64,000 nucleotides of DNA from Butyricicoccus sp. Marseille-Q5471. Lineage in GTDB: Bacteria > Bacillota > Clostridia > Oscillospirales > Butyricicoccaceae. Below are positions 1 through 7,816 of the stretch, in pieces. A program made the position numbers and the translations under genes. The notes below the pieces were generated by a model, which saw nothing but the letters and a program-made list of their open reading frames with translations, was not told the origin of the DNA and made no database searches. The DNA lies in assembly GCF_951230135.1 (NCBI RefSeq), contig NZ_CATNVC010000005.1:1-64000 (forward strand), written 5' to 3'. Every line of letters begins with the position of its first letter. Within the stretch, counting starts at the first letter, position 1.

Positions 1-71
1 CCCTTGAGTGCGCGCACGCCCGGAAATTCCTTGACAATATCATGCATTTCCAGGATGTATTCTTCACTCAT
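1..71 (-). CDS. Sugar ABC transporter ATP-binding protein, N-terminus only (cut by window edge)
   Basis: Only the first 23 residues are present. They begin MSEEYILEMHDIVKEFPGV, which matches the opening of RbsA/MglA-type duplicated sugar ATPases (first beta-strand and the K-x-F-P-G-V-x-A-L motif ahead of Walker A). The ATG at 69-71 has a GGGGTGAGGGA ribosome-binding site just upstream. It lies directly downstream of the sugar-binding lipoprotein gene on the same strand, so it is probably the ATPase of the same inositol or sugar uptake system. The family call rests on a short stretch and on context. Confidence 0.7.
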   Translation of the reverse strand, partial: MSEEYILEMHDIVKEFPGVRALK

Positions 72-157
72 TGTCCCTCACCCCTTCTTCATTGAACGCC
101 TTATCAGGAGGGAGCCGCAGCTCATGTGCGGCTCCCTTCTCCTGTATTCGTGAAAAA

Positions 158-1180
158 TCAGTCGTAATCCGCAACATTCTCGGCGGTGACAGGCTCAAAC
201 GGTACCCACAGCACAAAACCGGTGTCGTCCTTCTCATAGCCAGTGCCTTCGGAAATGTCCTTGCCGTCGATCAGATTAATCGCTGCCATCAGCGAGCCCT
301 TGCCCTGTCCGATTGCATTCTGGAACACCGTCATGGACAACTTGCCGTCCTTGACGCTCTGGCGTCCGTCCTTAGATGCGTCGATACCGACAATCGCCTT
401 CTCCGCAGGGTCGATTCCCTTCTGCTCGAGTGCTTCGATAACACCCAGTGCCATTGAATCGTTGTTGGAGATGATGCAGTCATACTCGGTCGAACCGATG
501 AGGGGAGTAAACTTATCCATCGCCTTGGCGCGGTCAAAATCACAAGCCAGCGGCGCGGTTGCTTCGGTTGCATTGATTCCGGCGTCCTTGAGTGCCTTCA
601 GCACGCCTGCGGTACGATTGGTTGTGGATACCTGACCCATAATACCGTTGAGCAGGACATACTTGACATCCGTCTGACCCTTGTCCGCAAAATACTTGGC
701 CAGCCATTCGCCTTGGAACTGTCCTGCAGTTGCCTCATCCGAACCAACATAGACGCAGTTTTCATCAAACACCGAAGTGTCTGCCGGGTAACGGTTGACA
801 AATACAACCTTGCAGTCGCCTGCTGCTTCTTTCATCTCGACCGCGGTTTCCGGATCAACGAGGTTAATGATGATTGCGTCCGCACCTGCGTTGCGGGCAG
901 CTTCAATGTACTGCAGCTGCTTGGCCGCGTCAGATTGCGCATCCTGTGTTTCCAGTTTCACATTGCTCGGGCAGTTGTTTTTCGCACCTGCCTCCATTTC
1001 GCTGAGCCACTCGTCGCGCTGCGACATGATGAGGGTAACCTTCTTGCTCTCGCCCGATGCGGCACCGCCGTCGGTCGTGCCATCCGCAGAACCTCCATTG
1101 GTCGCACCGCCGCCGCAGCCGGTCAGCATACCTGCCATCATCGTTCCCGCCAGTAACATTGCAAACAGTCTCTTTTTCAT
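158..1180 (-). CDS. Sugar-binding lipoprotein of an ABC transporter (type 1 periplasmic-binding fold), probably for inositol
   Basis: 340 aa. It has a lipoprotein signal peptide: KKR, a hydrophobic core, then the lipobox L-T-G-C with Cys22, followed by a Gly/Ser-rich tether. The body from residue ~46 (KVTLIMSQRDEW) follows the RbsB/LacI-like sugar-binding fold, with the DAIIINLVDPE, VGIDASKDG and GQGKGSLMAAINL segments typical of ribose, galactose and myo-inositol binders. It would deliver sugar to the permease and to the ATPase that starts just downstream at 71. It sits behind an inositol-dehydrogenase-type gene, hence the inositol guess; the ligand cannot be read from sequence. The start has a GGAGAGG ribosome-binding site. 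A stem-loop at 1226-1261 separates it from iolG. Confidence 0.85.
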   Translation of the reverse strand: MKKRLFAMLLAGTMMAGMLTGCGGGATNGGSADGTTDGGAASGESKKVTLIMSQRDEWLSEMEAGAKNNCPSNVKLETQDAQSDAAKQLQYIEAARNAGADAIIINLVDPETAVEMKEAAGDCKVVFVNRYPADTSVFDENCVYVGSDEATAGQFQGEWLAKYFADKGQTDVKYVLLNGIMGQVSTTNRTAGVLKALKDAGINATEATAPLACDFDRAKAMDKFTPLIGSTEYDCIISNNDSMALGVIEALEQKGIDPAEKAIVGIDASKDGRQSVKDGKLSMTVFQNAIGQGKGSLMAAINLIDGKDISEGTGYEKDDTGFVLWVPFEPVTAENVADYD

Positions 1181-1225
1181 TTTGGGTCCTCTCCTTCTTC
1201 TTTCTCATCTTCTCCTGAATGAAAA

Positions 1226-1261
1226 CGGTCAGGTATTTGAAATGCTGCAAATGCCTGACCG
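1226..1261 (-). terminator. Stem-loop between iolG and the binding-protein gene
   Basis: A 14-bp stem with one mismatch (CGGTCAGG... pairing with ...CCTGACCG) is followed on the minus strand by TTTTC. It sits 15 bp after iolG and 45 bp before the binding-protein start. It could be a partial terminator or an mRNA-stabilising hairpin that sets different levels for enzyme and transporter. Confidence 0.5.
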
Positions 1262-1276
1262 TGCGGGGATACTGTT

Positions 1277-2308
1277 TTAAAGGTTTGCAGGCACTTCGAC
1301 CCACGCGCCGCCGCTACGGCAAGACTCGGTTGCGGCGGCAGCCATCAGCACCGGACGCAGCCCGTCGATCGCGCCGACAGCAACCGGCTTGTCGCTGACG
1401 ATTGCGTCAACAAAGCTTTTAACCTGCTCGACAAACGCGGTGTTGTAGCGCTCGAGGAAGAACCACAGCGGTTTCTCGCCCTTTGCCCCGTCTCGGGTCA
1501 TAACCGTCGTGGTGTTGAGCAAATCGTTGCCGTCGGACGCCATGCCCTTCGAGCCGAACACCTCAACGCGCTGGTCATAGCCGTAAACCGCTTGACGCGA
1601 ATTATTGATGACCGCGATGCAGCCGTTTGCCATCTTCATTGTAACAACCGCGGTGTCCACATCCGGAATGCCCGACTCTGCCTGCAGGTTCGGGTTGACC
1701 AGACACGAGCCCACAGCGGAAATCTCCACCGCTTCCGAGCCCGTTACATAGCGCACCATGTCAAAGTCGTGAATCATCATATCGTAGAAAATACCGCCGG
1801 AAACCGCAACATAGGATGCCGGGGGCGGCTCGGGGTCGCGCGAAGAAACAATCACTATGTGCGGCTCGCCAACCGTGCCATCCTTGACCGCGTCGGCCAC
1901 CGCCTTGTGGTTGTGGTCAAACCGGCGGTTGAAGCCGACCTGAAACTTCACGCCGTTCTTCTCGACTGCGGCGATGACCTCTTGAATCTTCGCGACATCG
2001 TAGTCGACCGGCTTTTCGCAGAACACATGCTTGCCCGCGTTTGCTGCGGCGAGCGACACCATCGAGTGCGTATCGGTCGACGAGCAGACGAACACCACAT
2101 CGACCTCGGGGTTGTTTACCACGTCCATGAAGTCGGTCGAAACGTTCTCAATGCCGCGCTCGGCCAGCCACTCACGTGCGCCCGACTTGTCAAGCATCGG
2201 GTCAGCCGCTGCGATAACCTCAACGCCCGGAACGGCATTGATCAGATTGTTAATATGTAATTTGCCGATGCGGCCGCAGCCGACAACGCCGATTTTTAGG
2301 TTTGCCAT
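1277..2308 (-). CDS. iolG: Inositol 2-dehydrogenase-like oxidoreductase (Gfo/Idh/MocA family)
   Basis: 343 aa. An N-terminal Rossmann fold (IGVVGCGRIGKLH, residues ~6-18) binds NAD(P). The family hallmark E-K-P (FCEKPVDYD) follows. The C-terminal half has the IolG-like active-site stretch GGIFYDMMIHDFDM with Asp and His, and NNSRQAVYGYDQR. Inositol dehydrogenase oxidises myo-inositol to scyllo-inosose with NAD+, the first step of inositol breakdown. The neighbours are a sugar isomerase-type TIM barrel upstream and an ABC sugar-binding protein downstream, all facing a LacI-family regulator. The motif match is good, but related sugars are possible substrates. Confidence 0.82.
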   Translation of the reverse strand: MANLKIGVVGCGRIGKLHINNLINAVPGVEVIAAADPMLDKSGAREWLAERGIENVSTDFMDVVNNPEVDVVFVCSSTDTHSMVSLAAANAGKHVFCEKPVDYDVAKIQEVIAAVEKNGVKFQVGFNRRFDHNHKAVADAVKDGTVGEPHIVIVSSRDPEPPPASYVAVSGGIFYDMMIHDFDMVRYVTGSEAVEISAVGSCLVNPNLQAESGIPDVDTAVVTMKMANGCIAVINNSRQAVYGYDQRVEVFGSKGMASDGNDLLNTTTVMTRDGAKGEKPLWFFLERYNTAFVEQVKSFVDAIVSDKPVAVGAIDGLRPVLMAAAATESCRSGGAWVEVPANL

Positions 2309-2335
2309 GATATATTCTCCTTTTCGATTCCTTGT

Positions 2336-3205
2336 TCAGCAGTACTTTTCAACATGCGCGCGGGTGACCTCAGCCGATTTTTTCACGTTTTCCTCCTGCG
2401 TCATTTCATAATACGCGGGACGGAAAATTTCAATCGTGCAGCAGTCGCCGTCGAAACCAATCTTACGCAGCGTTTCGGCGTAACGCTTATGCTCCAGGCA
2501 GTCGCCCTCCGCACCCGGCCACAGCCGCTTCTCGTCGTTGTTATACGGTGCACCGCAAGGCATGTCTTCCGCGCCGTTTAAGTGCCAGACGAAGATTTTC
2601 TTGCCGTCCGCCTTTTCGAGCGCTTCCCAGCTGCTGCCCATTGCATAGAAGTGGTACTGATCGAGCGTCACGCCAACCAGTGGAGAATTGACTTCCTCCA
2701 CAATCGCGTAAGCGTCTTCAAAGCGATTGATGGTCATTGCCGGCTCGCCGCAGAACTCAAGCGAAAGTCGAATGCCATACGGCTCAACCTTCTTGAGCAT
2801 CTCACGCAGCACAGCAACCGCGTCTGCACGAATCTCGGCACGGGTCGGCTGCAGGCCGCGCTCGGCCATGTCCTTGGAGGGGACAACGACAATCATTTTG
2901 CAGTCAAGGATGTTGCAGCGGCGGATGATTTCGTCCAGCTTCGCCATGACTTCCTCCTTCTCCGCCTGCGTCTGCTTCATATTAAAGAAGCACAGCGCAT
3001 TGTAGCTGAGCATTTTCAGGCGATGTGTGCAAAACCATGCGCCCAGCTCCTCCAATGTCACCCGACCGGCTTCCAAATCGCGGTCAAGGCACTCGGACTG
3101 GATGTCAATGCAGTCAAAGCCGTTGGCCTCGCACAGTTCCAAATCCTTCATGACCGAATGTCCCTTGCAGAATCGGTCGTTTGCTTCATTAAATCCGATT
3201 TTCAT
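2336..3205 (-). CDS. Sugar phosphate isomerase/epimerase-type TIM barrel (IolE/IolI/IolH-like)
   Basis: 289 aa from the ATG at 3205, chosen because AAAAGGAG lies just upstream (starts further upstream have none). The protein has the xylose-isomerase-like TIM barrel (AP endonuclease 2 superfamily). Likely metal ligands are Glu in SLEFCGEP, Asp in TLDQYHFY, His in VWHLNGAED and Glu in CTIEIFRP. Such proteins in inositol operons act as inosose dehydratase (IolE), inosose isomerase (IolI) or IolH. The sequence alone does not separate these for me. It is the first gene of the minus-strand operon, with iolG 27 bp downstream. Confidence 0.75.
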   Translation of the reverse strand: MKIGFNEANDRFCKGHSVMKDLELCEANGFDCIDIQSECLDRDLEAGRVTLEELGAWFCTHRLKMLSYNALCFFNMKQTQAEKEEVMAKLDEIIRRCNILDCKMIVVVPSKDMAERGLQPTRAEIRADAVAVLREMLKKVEPYGIRLSLEFCGEPAMTINRFEDAYAIVEEVNSPLVGVTLDQYHFYAMGSSWEALEKADGKKIFVWHLNGAEDMPCGAPYNNDEKRLWPGAEGDCLEHKRYAETLRKIGFDGDCCTIEIFRPAYYEMTQEENVKKSAEVTRAHVEKYC

Positions 3206-3300
3206 ACATAACGCTCCTTTTAAACTGTCAAACCATATGCTGCGCGTCCTGCTGTGCTGTGTCTTCGAACGCGTTCGTTCTTTATCTGCAACAACCATAC

Positions 3301-3451
3301 CACGTGCAGTATCCGTGCGCAAGGAAATCGCTCAATAATCATTTTCACGTGCACACTATTGTAATTCAGTGCATATTTGCTCTCGCTTTTTTTGTTTATT
3401 TTGACTATATTTTTGATTTTGCACGTGCATTTTTTCGTTTCTGCACGTGCA
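3301..3451. promoter_or_regulatory. Cluster of four CACGTG-cored palindromic operators between the inositol operon and its LacI-type regulator
   Basis: This lies in a 311-bp divergent intergenic region. Two perfect 10-bp palindromes TGCACGTGCA lie at 3420-3429 and 3442-3451, centres 22 bp apart (two helical turns). CACGTGCA also occurs at 3301-3308 and 3346-3353. LacI-family proteins bind palindromes with a central CG, so these are probably the sites of the adjacent regulator. The 3442 site covers the -35 zone of the regulator's own promoter, which implies autoregulation. Nothing else is evident in 3206-3300. Confidence 0.7.
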
Positions 3452-3475
3452 AGCCTACTATTTTTGCGTGCAGTG

Positions 3476-3484
3476 TGCTATAAT
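3476..3484 (+). promoter_or_regulatory. Extended -10 promoter of the LacI-type regulator
   Basis: TGCTATAAT is a perfect extended -10 element. No good -35 is present; the operator palindrome occupies that position. It lies 33 bp before the regulator's ATG. Confidence 0.6.
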
Positions 3485-3516
3485 GAACAACATTACAAAG
3501 CAAGGAGCTGAACGAC

Positions 3517-4569
3517 ATGGCAGTAACGCTGCAGCAGATTGCAGACGCCTGCGGCGTATCCCGCGGCACGGTCGATCGTGCGCTGCATGGCAAAAAAGGA
3601 ATTCGTCCCGATGTTGCCGAACAAATCCAGAAAACCGCGCAGCTGATGGGCTACGTATCGCGCCACGCCGCCGACAAGTCCGACGATGCCCCCGCGCGCC
3701 CGCTGCGTCTGGGCGTGGTGCTGCACTCGGCAACCACCGAGTTTGTCCAAATGCTGATTGGACTGCTCCACCGCACCGCCGCCGATATGGCCCCGCTCGG
3801 GGTCGAAGTCCTCATACGGCCGATGGATGACATGGACGTACATCATCAGTTGACGCTGATTGAAGAGCTCGTTCAGCTTGAACGCATCGACGGACTGGCC
3901 CTGATGCCGCTGGCAAGCGACTTGGTGCGCGACCGCATCAACAGCCTTTCCATGCACAGCGGCATTCCGGTCGTGACACTCAACACCGACATCCCCGACA
4001 GCGCACGCCTTGCCTATGTCGGGCCGAACAATTTGGCCTGCGGACGCGCAGCCGGCGCACTGATGGGCATGGCACTCGGCGGCAGCGGACGCATTCTTCC
4101 CATCATCGGTCAGCGCAACGGTCACTATGCAGACAGCCAGCGCTTTACCGGCTTTCTCGGCGAAATGGAGCAAAATTTCCCGCAGATTGAGGTCATGCCG
4201 CCCGAATACTGCTTTCTCGATCACCTGCTGGCCGAGCGCATCACCGCGCGTATGCTGGAATCCATGCCCGATATCTCCGGCATTTACATTTCTACCGTCG
4301 GACGCAGCGGCGTATACCGTGCGCTGCAAAAGGCTTGCCTGCATCAAAAAGTGCACGTCGTAGTGCACGACCTGACGCACGATAATTTGCAGATGATTCG
4401 CGCAGGCGTGGTGGATTTTGCAATCGGTCAAGATGTAAAAACGCAGGGTTCTCTGCCGCTGCGGCTGCTGTATCAGTATTTGGTGAAGCACCGCTCACCC
4501 AAGCGGCGCGATTATTTTACCGAAATCCAAATCAAGTTCCGCTGCAATCTCGATACCATCATCGAATAA
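3517..4569 (+). CDS. LacI-family transcriptional regulator of the divergent inositol/sugar operon
   Basis: 350 aa. An N-terminal helix-turn-helix (MAVTLQQIADACGVSRGTVD, residues 1-20, then RALHGKKGIRP) is followed by a hinge and a periplasmic-binding-protein-like sensor domain from residue ~69 (LRLGVVLHS), ending IQIKFRCNLDTIIE. The first helices are typical LacI (V-T-L-x-x-I-A-x-x-x-G-V-S-x-x-T-V). It is probably a repressor released by an inositol-pathway metabolite, because it is divergent from the inositol-type operon and shares its operator-rich intergenic region. The ribosome-binding site is AAGGAG. The effector is inferred from context only. Confidence 0.85.
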   Translation: MAVTLQQIADACGVSRGTVDRALHGKKGIRPDVAEQIQKTAQLMGYVSRHAADKSDDAPARPLRLGVVLHSATTEFVQMLIGLLHRTAADMAPLGVEVLIRPMDDMDVHHQLTLIEELVQLERIDGLALMPLASDLVRDRINSLSMHSGIPVVTLNTDIPDSARLAYVGPNNLACGRAAGALMGMALGGSGRILPIIGQRNGHYADSQRFTGFLGEMEQNFPQIEVMPPEYCFLDHLLAERITARMLESMPDISGIYISTVGRSGVYRALQKACLHQKVHVVVHDLTHDNLQMIRAGVVDFAIGQDVKTQGSLPLRLLYQYLVKHRSPKRRDYFTEIQIKFRCNLDTIIE

Positions 4570-4610
4570 ACGGACGCACACTTTTTCTCGCCCTCGTGCG
4601 ACATTTTCGC

Positions 4611-4640
4611 TTGCACAGGGCAAGGCGAATATATTATACT
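4611..4640 (+). promoter_or_regulatory. Sigma-A-type promoter of the DUF4317 gene
   Basis: TTGCAC at 4611-4616, an 18-bp spacer and TATACT at 4635-4640, 42 bp before the chosen ATG. Confidence 0.65.
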
Positions 4641-4682
4641 TATCTCTGTACCACAACTGCGTATGGCGAAAGGAAAATGAAA

Positions 4683-5942
4683 ATGAACATCACAAAGCGC
4701 GACGTCCTTGAGCTGAGACGCCGTCTCAAAAAAACGGAATGCACCTTCAGCCGGATGTGCGGCTGCTATGTTAACAGCGGCAAGCAGGTCGTGCTCAAAT
4801 TCGGCGAGCCCTTTCTCGATTTGGAGGAGGATGAGTTTTACAAGTACCTCGAAATTGCCAAAAAGGCGCTCTCCGGCACGCTCGGCAACAACCTGCTTGA
4901 GTTGGAATTTGAACGCACCGACGATGCGGCGGAACGCCAGCAGTTTCTGCTGACACTCAAGGGCAGCAAGCTGCAAAATCCCGATCTGCTCGACCGTCTG
5001 TATGAGCAGATTATCGAAAACTACATCTACCCCGGCAACTACTTAATTTTGACCTTCCATGACGTTTACGATGTCATGACCCGCACGACCGACCGTTCCA
5101 AGCTGGACGAATCCGAGGAAATCTACGAATATATGATTTGTGCGGTCTGCCCGGTTGAGTTGTCCAAGCCCGGACTCGGCTATCGCGAAGACGAAAACCG
5201 CATCGGCGTGCGCGAGCGCGACTGGATTGTCGGCGCGCCCGACCTCGGCTTTGTCTATCCCGCGTTTTCCGACCGCGGCAGCGACACGCACGCCGTGATG
5301 TACTACGTGAAAAACGCGAAGGAATCTCACCCCGAATTCATCCGCAGTGTGCTCGGCTGCGAGGTGCAGCGCACCGCGACCGAGGAAAAGGCCGCGTTTG
5401 AATCCATCGTCAAGGACGCGTTCGGCGAAGAGGACGAGCAGGCCGACGCCGCGTTCATCCGCATTCAGCGCAGCCTGAACGACATGGTTGCCGAATCGGA
5501 GGAGGATGAGAACCTGCCGCCCGTTGAGCTGACCGCCGCCGCGGTATCCGGCGTGATTGCAGAGGTCGAGATGCCCGACGAAATCAAGCAGGAAATCGAG
5601 CGTTCCTACACACGCGAGTTCGGTGAAGTACCCCCTACCGCGCAGAATCTTCTGGACAGCAAGCTGATTGCGGCGAGCGCGCAGCGCATGCGCACGATTG
5701 AGCTTGAGCAGCAGGTCTCGACTCTCAAGCAGCAGCTTGCCGAGAAGGTCGATGCCGAACAGGACGGCGATGCGCCGTGGGCAGACGAGACTGCCGGTGA
5801 CGACGCCGCAATTGTGCTCAAAGTGCCGGACGAAAAGGCAGAACAGATCAAAACGCAGATGATTGACGGCCAGAAATGCTTGGTAATCCCGCTTGCAAAC
5901 GGAGAATCCGCGAGCATCAATGGGGTCAGTGCCGAATTATAA
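4683..5942 (+). CDS. DUF4317 family protein
   Basis: 419 aa from ATG 4683. An in-frame ATG at 4677 is only 2 bp from AAAGGA, while 4683 has proper spacing. It is cytoplasmic, with no signal peptide or membrane segment. The N-terminus (MNITKRDVLELRRRLKK...FSRMCGCYV) and the later segment MICAVCPVELSKPGLGY match DUF4317, a conserved family of Clostridia with no known function. The C-terminal part from ~residue 330 is acidic with a short coiled-coil-like stretch (RTIELEQQVSTLKQQLAEK). It is a single-gene unit with its own promoter and terminator. Confidence 0.8.
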   Translation: MNITKRDVLELRRRLKKTECTFSRMCGCYVNSGKQVVLKFGEPFLDLEEDEFYKYLEIAKKALSGTLGNNLLELEFERTDDAAERQQFLLTLKGSKLQNPDLLDRLYEQIIENYIYPGNYLILTFHDVYDVMTRTTDRSKLDESEEIYEYMICAVCPVELSKPGLGYREDENRIGVRERDWIVGAPDLGFVYPAFSDRGSDTHAVMYYVKNAKESHPEFIRSVLGCEVQRTATEEKAAFESIVKDAFGEEDEQADAAFIRIQRSLNDMVAESEEDENLPPVELTAAAVSGVIAEVEMPDEIKQEIERSYTREFGEVPPTAQNLLDSKLIAASAQRMRTIELEQQVSTLKQQLAEKVDAEQDGDAPWADETAGDDAAIVLKVPDEKAEQIKTQMIDGQKCLVIPLANGESASINGVSAEL

Positions 5943-5948
5943 GCAAAG

Positions 5949-5978
5949 GAAAATCCGCTCAAATGAGCGGATTTTTTG
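5949..5978 (+). terminator. Rho-independent terminator after the DUF4317 gene
   Basis: A 10-bp stem (AAATCCGCTC pairing with GAGCGGATTT), AAAT loop, then a T-run. Confidence 0.85.
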
Positions 5979-5987
5979 TATTATGCC

Positions 5988-6860
5988 TTAGTCCAGCGGA
6001 ATATAGCCAGCCTGTCGGATTGTCTCCCTGCCCTCGTCGGACAAAATCCAGTCGCGCAGCTTTGCCGTCGGACTGTCCTCCGGCGTGTCCGCACGGGTGA
6101 CCAAATAGTATTCGTTCAGCAGCGGATAGCTGCCGTCCGCGATGGTTTCGTCTGATGGCAGCACACCGTCCACCGCGACAAAACGCAGGCCGGGCTGCTC
6201 ATACATATAAGATGCGTAATAGAACACCGAGTACCCCAGTGCGTTCTGTGAATTATCATAGGATGCCAGCTCGTCAATCAGACCGCCCATTTCGGTTGGC
6301 CGCAGCTCTGTCGGCGCGTCCATCGGCTTTGTATCGCCCATCAGCAGCTTGATAAACAGGCTCTGGCTGCCGCTTGCTTCCGGCCGCTGAAAAGCGATAA
6401 TCGGCAAATCGCTGCCGCCTACCTGCTTCCAGTTTGTCAGCTTTCCGGTATAAATATCAGTCAGCTGTGCCTGCGTCAGACTCTGCACCGGGTTATCCGC
6501 ATTGACGATGAACACCAGCGCATCCCGCCCGATTGGAGTTGTGACGAGTTCTGTACCAATCTGCGCAAGCTCCTCCTTCGTCCCTTCGCTTGCCTCGTAA
6601 ACAAGCAGTAAATCGGACACGCCGTTGGCCAACCCCAGCCAAGCCTCGGATGTCTTGCGGCAGGTCGTGACCGCCTCGGCCTCCTCCTGTGAAACCCCGG
6701 TTGTCTTCGCGCGAATGGCCGCCATCATGGGCAAATTTGCCGTTGAGCCGTCCACGCGGGGGTATTCGTCCGCAGTAAGAATCGGCTTTGCGGCTTCCCC
6801 GCCCGCTGGTGCACATGCCGTCAGGCAAAGCAGCATCAGTACTGCAAGCAATCGTTTCAT
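5988..6860 (-). CDS. PstS-like phosphate-binding lipoprotein
   Basis: 290 aa from ATG 6860. GGGAGG sits 7 bp upstream, whereas the in-frame ATG at 6875 has no spacing for a ribosome-binding site. It has a lipobox (LCLTAC, Cys16). The body matches PstS-type binding proteins: YPRVDGSTANLPMM near the N-terminus (the D-G-S-T anion loop), LTDIYTGKLTNWKQVGG, FQRPEASGSQS and ALGYSVFYYA. It probably binds phosphate or a similar oxyanion. No pst permease or ATPase genes are adjacent, unlike a normal pst operon, so it may work with a distant transporter or as a sensor. The stop of the upstream lipoprotein gene is 2 bp away, so the two are co-transcribed. Confidence 0.78.
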   Translation of the reverse strand: MKRLLAVLMLLCLTACAPAGGEAAKPILTADEYPRVDGSTANLPMMAAIRAKTTGVSQEEAEAVTTCRKTSEAWLGLANGVSDLLLVYEASEGTKEELAQIGTELVTTPIGRDALVFIVNADNPVQSLTQAQLTDIYTGKLTNWKQVGGSDLPIIAFQRPEASGSQSLFIKLLMGDTKPMDAPTELRPTEMGGLIDELASYDNSQNALGYSVFYYASYMYEQPGLRFVAVDGVLPSDETIADGSYPLLNEYYLVTRADTPEDSPTAKLRDWILSDEGRETIRQAGYIPLD

Positions 6861-6862
6861 CG

Positions 6863-7720
6863 TTAGTCCTCCCATCCTCCAAAGGTGCTTTCGCTGACAA
6901 TCCAGTTACCCTTCAAATCCATTACGCCATACGAAAACCCGCGCTCGCATACAATTCGATCGCTGTAAATCGCCGAAACATTGCGCAGGTCGCGAATAAG
7001 CAGCTTACCGTCGGGTGAAAACAGGTCGTACCACTGCTGATCGCCCTGCCAATAGGCCAGCGCAAAGCAGCCTGATTTGCTCTCCTCGCTGCTGTAACTC
7101 CAGGTGTACGCTCGCTCGGTTGCAACCCGCACTCCATCCAGTGTGTACAGTTCTCCGTACTGTGTGTATTCGTTTGTCTGCTCGTCTTCTACCGAATAGG
7201 TAAGGAACATCAAGCCTTCTCCTACCGCCTGCGTCCAGCAGTCGCCGGTTGGCAGGGTGAGCAGAGATTCCGCCTGACCGTTATAAACGGCAAATCCACT
7301 GTCCGTCGCACAGAAATACCGCAGCTGCTCGATCGGTGCGCCACGGTTAATCAGCCCTGCACGGACGGTTGTTCCCTGACAGGCAGGCAGGCCGACCTCG
7401 CTCAGCAGTTCTCCCTGCCCGTTATAGCAGCTGAAGGAAATGTTCTGTTCTGCTCCCTGCGTTTCAAGCTTTTGTGCCATAATGTACTGCAAATTCCCGT
7501 TTTCATCGGTCACAACATCCTTTTCTCTGGTATCCAGCGGCAAAACGATATATCCATCCGCAGACACGACACTTGACGCGTTGGTGCCCGGCTGATAATA
7601 AACCGCATACCGCGTTGTGTCCGCAGCCGCGGACGGCTCCTGTGTCTGCGCCGGCAGCGTGCCGGAGCAGCCCGCTAACAGCAGCACCGTCAGCAAAATT
7701 CCTATTCCGAACCTTCGCAT
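6863..7720 (-). CDS. Lipoprotein of unknown function with WG-like repeats
   Basis: 285 aa. The signal peptide ends in a lipobox (LLLAGC, Cys18). The rest looks like beta-rich repeats of the WG/propeller type (DLFSPDGKLLIRDLRNVS, YGVMDLKGNWIVSE). Other segments such as LPTGDCWTQAVGEGLMFLTY give no family I recognise. It is the first gene of a two-gene unit with the PstS-like lipoprotein. Both proteins are expected to be anchored on the outer face of the membrane. A TTGTAT-17-TATAAG promoter lies upstream. Confidence 0.7.
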   Translation of the reverse strand: MRRFGIGILLTVLLLAGCSGTLPAQTQEPSAAADTTRYAVYYQPGTNASSVVSADGYIVLPLDTREKDVVTDENGNLQYIMAQKLETQGAEQNISFSCYNGQGELLSEVGLPACQGTTVRAGLINRGAPIEQLRYFCATDSGFAVYNGQAESLLTLPTGDCWTQAVGEGLMFLTYSVEDEQTNEYTQYGELYTLDGVRVATERAYTWSYSSEESKSGCFALAYWQGDQQWYDLFSPDGKLLIRDLRNVSAIYSDRIVCERGFSYGVMDLKGNWIVSESTFGGWED

Positions 7721-7741
7721 GTAATCCCCTCCTCTGCCTCT

Positions 7742-7770
7742 CTTATATCATATTTTTCCTGCAAATACAA
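7742..7770 (-). promoter_or_regulatory. Promoter of the two-gene lipoprotein operon
   Basis: On the minus strand, TTGTAT (7765-7770), a 17-bp spacer and TATAAG (7742-7747), about 20 bp before the start. Confidence 0.5.
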
Positions 7771-7779
7771 CCGAGCAAA

Positions 7780-7810
7780 GCAAAACACCCGCCGAATGCC
7801 CGGCGGGTGC
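7780..7810 (-). terminator. Terminator of the membrane metallophosphoesterase gene
   Basis: A 9-bp GC-rich stem (CACCCGCCG / CGGCGGGTG) with a 6-nt loop, followed on the minus strand by TTTTGCTTTG. Confidence 0.75.
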
Positions 7811-7816
7811 TCCCCA

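Noticed and set aside
3493-4491. Open frame antisense to the LacI-type regulator
   Set aside because: The plus-strand protein has a clear helix-turn-helix and sugar-binding domain; the antisense product resembles nothing.
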